NCBI GenBank assembly: GCA_028287565.1
Contig: JAQBPK010000127.1
Span: forward strand, 1-44,207
Origin: Vulcanimicrobiota bacterium
GTDB lineage: Bacteria > Vulcanimicrobiota > Vulcanimicrobiia > Vulcanimicrobiales > Vulcanimicrobiaceae
Direction of reading: 5' to 3'
DNA: 44,207 nucleotides
Shown here: positions 41,807 through 44,207 of the stretch, piece after piece
How the letters are laid out: every line of letters starts with the position of its first letter
Numbering within the stretch: the stretch's first letter is position 1
Program-made: the position numbers and the translations under genes
The notes under the pieces: generated by a model
The model's input: the letters and a program-made list of their open reading frames with translations, nothing else
What the model was told of the DNA's origin: nothing
Databases searched by the model: none

Positions 41807-44207
41807 CTAGCTGCTGGTGACGCGCTGTGCCTTGAGCGTGCGCGAGACGTCGTCGTGCAGCGCGCCCAGATGTGCGCGCGTCTGCAGGTCGAGGCCGCCA
41901 CGGCCCAGCGCCGCGACGACGTCGCGGTCCAGGTTCGTCAGCTCCAGCCGTGCCAGCGCTTGTGCGTCGAACGGCGTCCCCGGACGCGGTTCCAGCGCCA
42001 TCGTGCGCAGCATCGTCGCGTAGCGGCGCTGCAGGTTGCGGTGAACCTGCGTCGCCTGCGCCACGCGCCCGTTCGCGATGTCGCCGTAGATCGACGTCTG
42101 CGACCACTGGAACAGGTCGCCGAGCGTCATCGTCTCACCCGGTTTGGCCTTGGTCGGCATGTCGGCCAGCCGCGCGAGAACCATCGGCGCGTACATGTAG
42201 TTGAGCGCGCGCGTCTGCGCGCGGCCCGCGATGTCCGCGACCGAGAGATCGTGCCGTGCCGACGGGCTGTAGCCGAAGTTCGACACGGTGCCGTGCTGCG
42301 TGTACACGAGCCGGCGCAGCGTGCGCGGGTCGTAGCGGAACGCGGCGTTGGAGAACAGGTACCGGTCGAGCAGCGCGAACGCGCGCTTCTCCTCGCCGCG
42401 CGGCACCGGAACGAGCGGCGTTTCCGCGTTCGGGTCGCCGCGGCGCGAGCGCGAGAGGTACTCGCCGCCGATCCAGTGCGAGGCGTTGGCGGTGCAGCGC
42501 GAGTACTGGCCCGCGAGCACGCCGAACGCGACGCGCTCTTCCTCGTACGGGTGCTCCGTCGCGGGGAAGCGCTGATCGAGCTTGGGCAGCAGGCTCTGCA
42601 CGATGCCAAGCTGCGTCCCGCACCACGTCAGCGGGTCGTTGGTGAGCATCCACTGGTGCACGCGCGGGTCGACCGCGTGGCCGTTCCAGAACACGTCCTC
42701 GTCGCTGGCGAAGCGGTACTTCGGATCCGTCCAGTTCGACGCCCACTTCGAGAGCGTCGGGACCTCGTCGAACGGCGTCTTCGCGCCGCGAACCGGCGCA
42801 TAGCCCCACTGGATCACGTGGAAGTCGTACGGCCCGAGCACCGTCTGCTCGATGGTGCCGGTGCTGGTGCCCTTCGGCCACACGTTGGCCGGATTGTACT
42901 CCATCACCGACGACGCGATGCCGTTCTTCGCGGTGAAGCCTTTGTCGCGGATCTGCGCCGCCGAGTACGCCATGTGGCCGATGAAGTTGTGGGCGAGGCC
43001 GAAGTCGTGGCCGACCTCGTGCAGCACGACCGCGTGGAGGAACGCCTGCGACGAGCGCTGCGCGATGTCCGCGGAGCGTCCGCCGTCCATGAGCGCCGAC
43101 GTGATCGCCGCGTACATCAGTTGCGCGTGCGCGCCCGGGCCGTCGTTGTGCGCGAAGTGGTTGTGCTCGGCGACGCGCTGGTCGTGGTCGACGTCCTCGT
43201 CACCGTTCGCGTTGACGCCCAGCAAATGGTACGAGAGCGCGCCGAAGCGCACGAGATCGCTGTCGACCACCACGCCCGCGCGGAAGATCTGTCCGGTGCG
43301 CGGGTCCCAGGTGATCTGCGCCTCGGCGAAGCCGCCGCTGTTCGACTCGGTGAGCCAGCGGATCATGTTGTAGCGCACGTCGTCCGGATCGAAGTCGGCG
43401 TCCTTGGGCTGGTCCTGCACGGCCATCGCGCCGGAGATGCCGATCTTCTCGAACGGCGCGTTCCACGCCAGCACCGCGCGCCGGATCGCGTCGCGGTACT
43501 CCATCGGAATCGTGTTCGAGAGCGTGTAGACGATCGGGTGCTCCGCGGGCGAGACCGGCTTGGACGGATCGCTCGCCTTCATGTTCCAGCGCAGCGCGTA
43601 GCGCACGCGGTTGTCCATGCGCTCGATGTGGTCGAACGAGATGTGCGCGTCATCGAAGTAGCCGACGCGGTCGTCCACCAGGCGCGGCATGTACTGGCTC
43701 GCGTCGGGCAGCTCCGCGAAGTTGTAGGAGATGCGCATGAGGATCGAGCGCGGGTCGACCACCGTGTCGATAACGCTCGGCTTGAGCGACACGTACGTCT
43801 GGTTCGCCTCGACGATCACGTTCTTCGGGAACGCCTTGGAGACGCCGAAGAACGACTTCTGCGAGTCGAGGTGGTACGAGTTGAGCGGGTTCGTCGGGTC
43901 TTTGATGTTGTCGTTGAGGTTGTTGGTGAAGTTCATCACGTCGCCGAGCAGCGTGGAGAGCTCGATGACGACCGCCTTGTCGGCTTTGTTCTCGGCGACG
44001 ATCCCCGCCACGCCCATCACGGAGTCGGCGGTCGACTGGCGCACCGCGTCCGCCAGCGGCGTGTCCGCGTCGGCGAGGAACCGCGTGTGCGGCCACACCA
44101 TCACGACGGCCTTGCCGACGCGCGTGAACCGCACGACGCGCGCTTCCTGCTGCCACACGTCGCCCGCGTGGACGCCGTAGCCGCAGAGGCCGTTCTTGGG
44201 CACCGCG
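41807..44207 (-). CDS. Zinc-dependent metalloprotease (DUF5117/DUF4953-like), N-terminus cut off by window edge
   Basis: About 798 residues are visible. The zinc site HEVGHDFGLAHNFIGH (at 42986-43021) is a full HExxHxxGxxH, as in metzincins. The upstream region (VRFTRVGKAVVMVWPHTRF; DPRSILMRISYNFAELP; RAVLAWNAPFEKIGISGA; RYNMIRWLTESNSGGFAEA) and downstream SVMEYNPANVWP (Met-turn-like) match large secreted proteases of the DUF5117 family. Signal peptide and true start lie beyond 44207; the apparent GTG near 44203 is not a real start. Convergent with the AlgJ-like gene. Confidence 0.87.
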   Translation of the reverse strand, partial: AVPKNGLCGYGVHAGDVWQQEARVVRFTRVGKAVVMVWPHTRFLADADTPLADAVRQSTADSVMGVAGIVAENKADKAVVIELSTLLGDVMNFTNNLNDNIKDPTNPLNSYHLDSQKSFFGVSKAFPKNVIVEANQTYVSLKPSVIDTVVDPRSILMRISYNFAELPDASQYMPRLVDDRVGYFDDAHISFDHIERMDNRVRYALRWNMKASDPSKPVSPAEHPIVYTLSNTIPMEYRDAIRRAVLAWNAPFEKIGISGAMAVQDQPKDADFDPDDVRYNMIRWLTESNSGGFAEAQITWDPRTGQIFRAGVVVDSDLVRFGALSYHLLGVNANGDEDVDHDQRVAEHNHFAHNDGPGAHAQLMYAAITSALMDGGRSADIAQRSSQAFLHAVVLHEVGHDFGLAHNFIGHMAYSAAQIRDKGFTAKNGIASSVMEYNPANVWPKGTSTGTIEQTVLGPYDFHVIQWGYAPVRGAKTPFDEVPTLSKWASNWTDPKYRFASDEDVFWNGHAVDPRVHQWMLTNDPLTWCGTQLGIVQSLLPKLDQRFPATEHPYEEERVAFGVLAGQYSRCTANASHWIGGEYLSRSRRGDPNAETPLVPVPRGEEKRAFALLDRYLFSNAAFRYDPRTLRRLVYTQHGTVSNFGYSPSARHDLSVADIAGRAQTRALNYMYAPMVLARLADMPTKAKPGETMTLGDLFQWSQTSIYGDIANGRVAQATQVHRNLQRRYATMLRTMALEPRPGTPFDAQALARLELTNLDRDVVAALGRGGLDLQTRAHLGALHDDVSRTLKAQRVTSS

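Noticed and set aside
1-44207. CRISPR arrays
   Set aside because: No regularly spaced direct repeats were seen anywhere in the window.

Overview
The window is high-GC chromosomal DNA from a bacterium with many GTG and TTG starts, tight 1-4 bp gene overlaps and no recognisable rRNA or tRNA. Nothing in it fixes the taxon. The GC content and a KGD-type fused 2-oxoglutarate dehydrogenase suggest an actinobacterial-like or candidate-phylum soil lineage (for example Eremiobacterota/WPS-2), but that is a guess.

Layout. 1-6.3 kb: truncated M13 peptidase, a Gfo/Idh/MocA oxidoreductase with an RmlC-like cupin, a family 2 glycosyltransferase and a soluble receptor with two chemotaxis signalling domains. 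6.4-9.3 kb: a VanA-type Rieske oxygenase divergent from a MarR regulator, with a perfect palindrome over the oxygenase promoter; MarR is coupled to a secreted TPR protein. 9.3-13 kb: small membrane and hypothetical genes and a decayed alpha/beta hydrolase. 13.07-19.12 kb: a seven-gene minus-strand operon, tphA2-tphA3-tphB plus a complete ABC importer, which I read as terephthalate uptake and conversion to protocatechuate. 19.2-28.5 kb: an AT-richer island with a RES/Xre toxin-antitoxin module, a decayed second copy of it, a defence-type reverse transcriptase, a SIR2-domain protein and relics of IS3- and IS21-family elements. 28.5-44.2 kb: an E2-E1 fused 2-oxoglutarate dehydrogenase, a GH38-like mannosidase, two secreted proteins including a cupredoxin, a GT-C-like membrane protein with an AlgI/AlgJ-type O-acetylation pair, and a truncated zinc metalloprotease.

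How genes work together. TphA2/A3 would dihydroxylate terephthalate, TphB would oxidise and decarboxylate the diol, and the linked importer would bring in the acid. The electron-donating reductase and protocatechuate ring-cleavage genes are not in the window. The island pairs two predicted NAD+-consuming effectors (RES and SIR2) with a reverse transcriptase, as expected of an anti-phage region, and its IS relics show repeated insertion and decay. The most notable observations are the tph operon with an ABC importer, the duplicated RES/Xre module with a strongly conserved small neighbour protein, the reverse transcriptase/SIR2 island, and the dehydrogenase fusion that keeps its lipoyl domain and carries two copies of a repeat-like sequence in its linkers.
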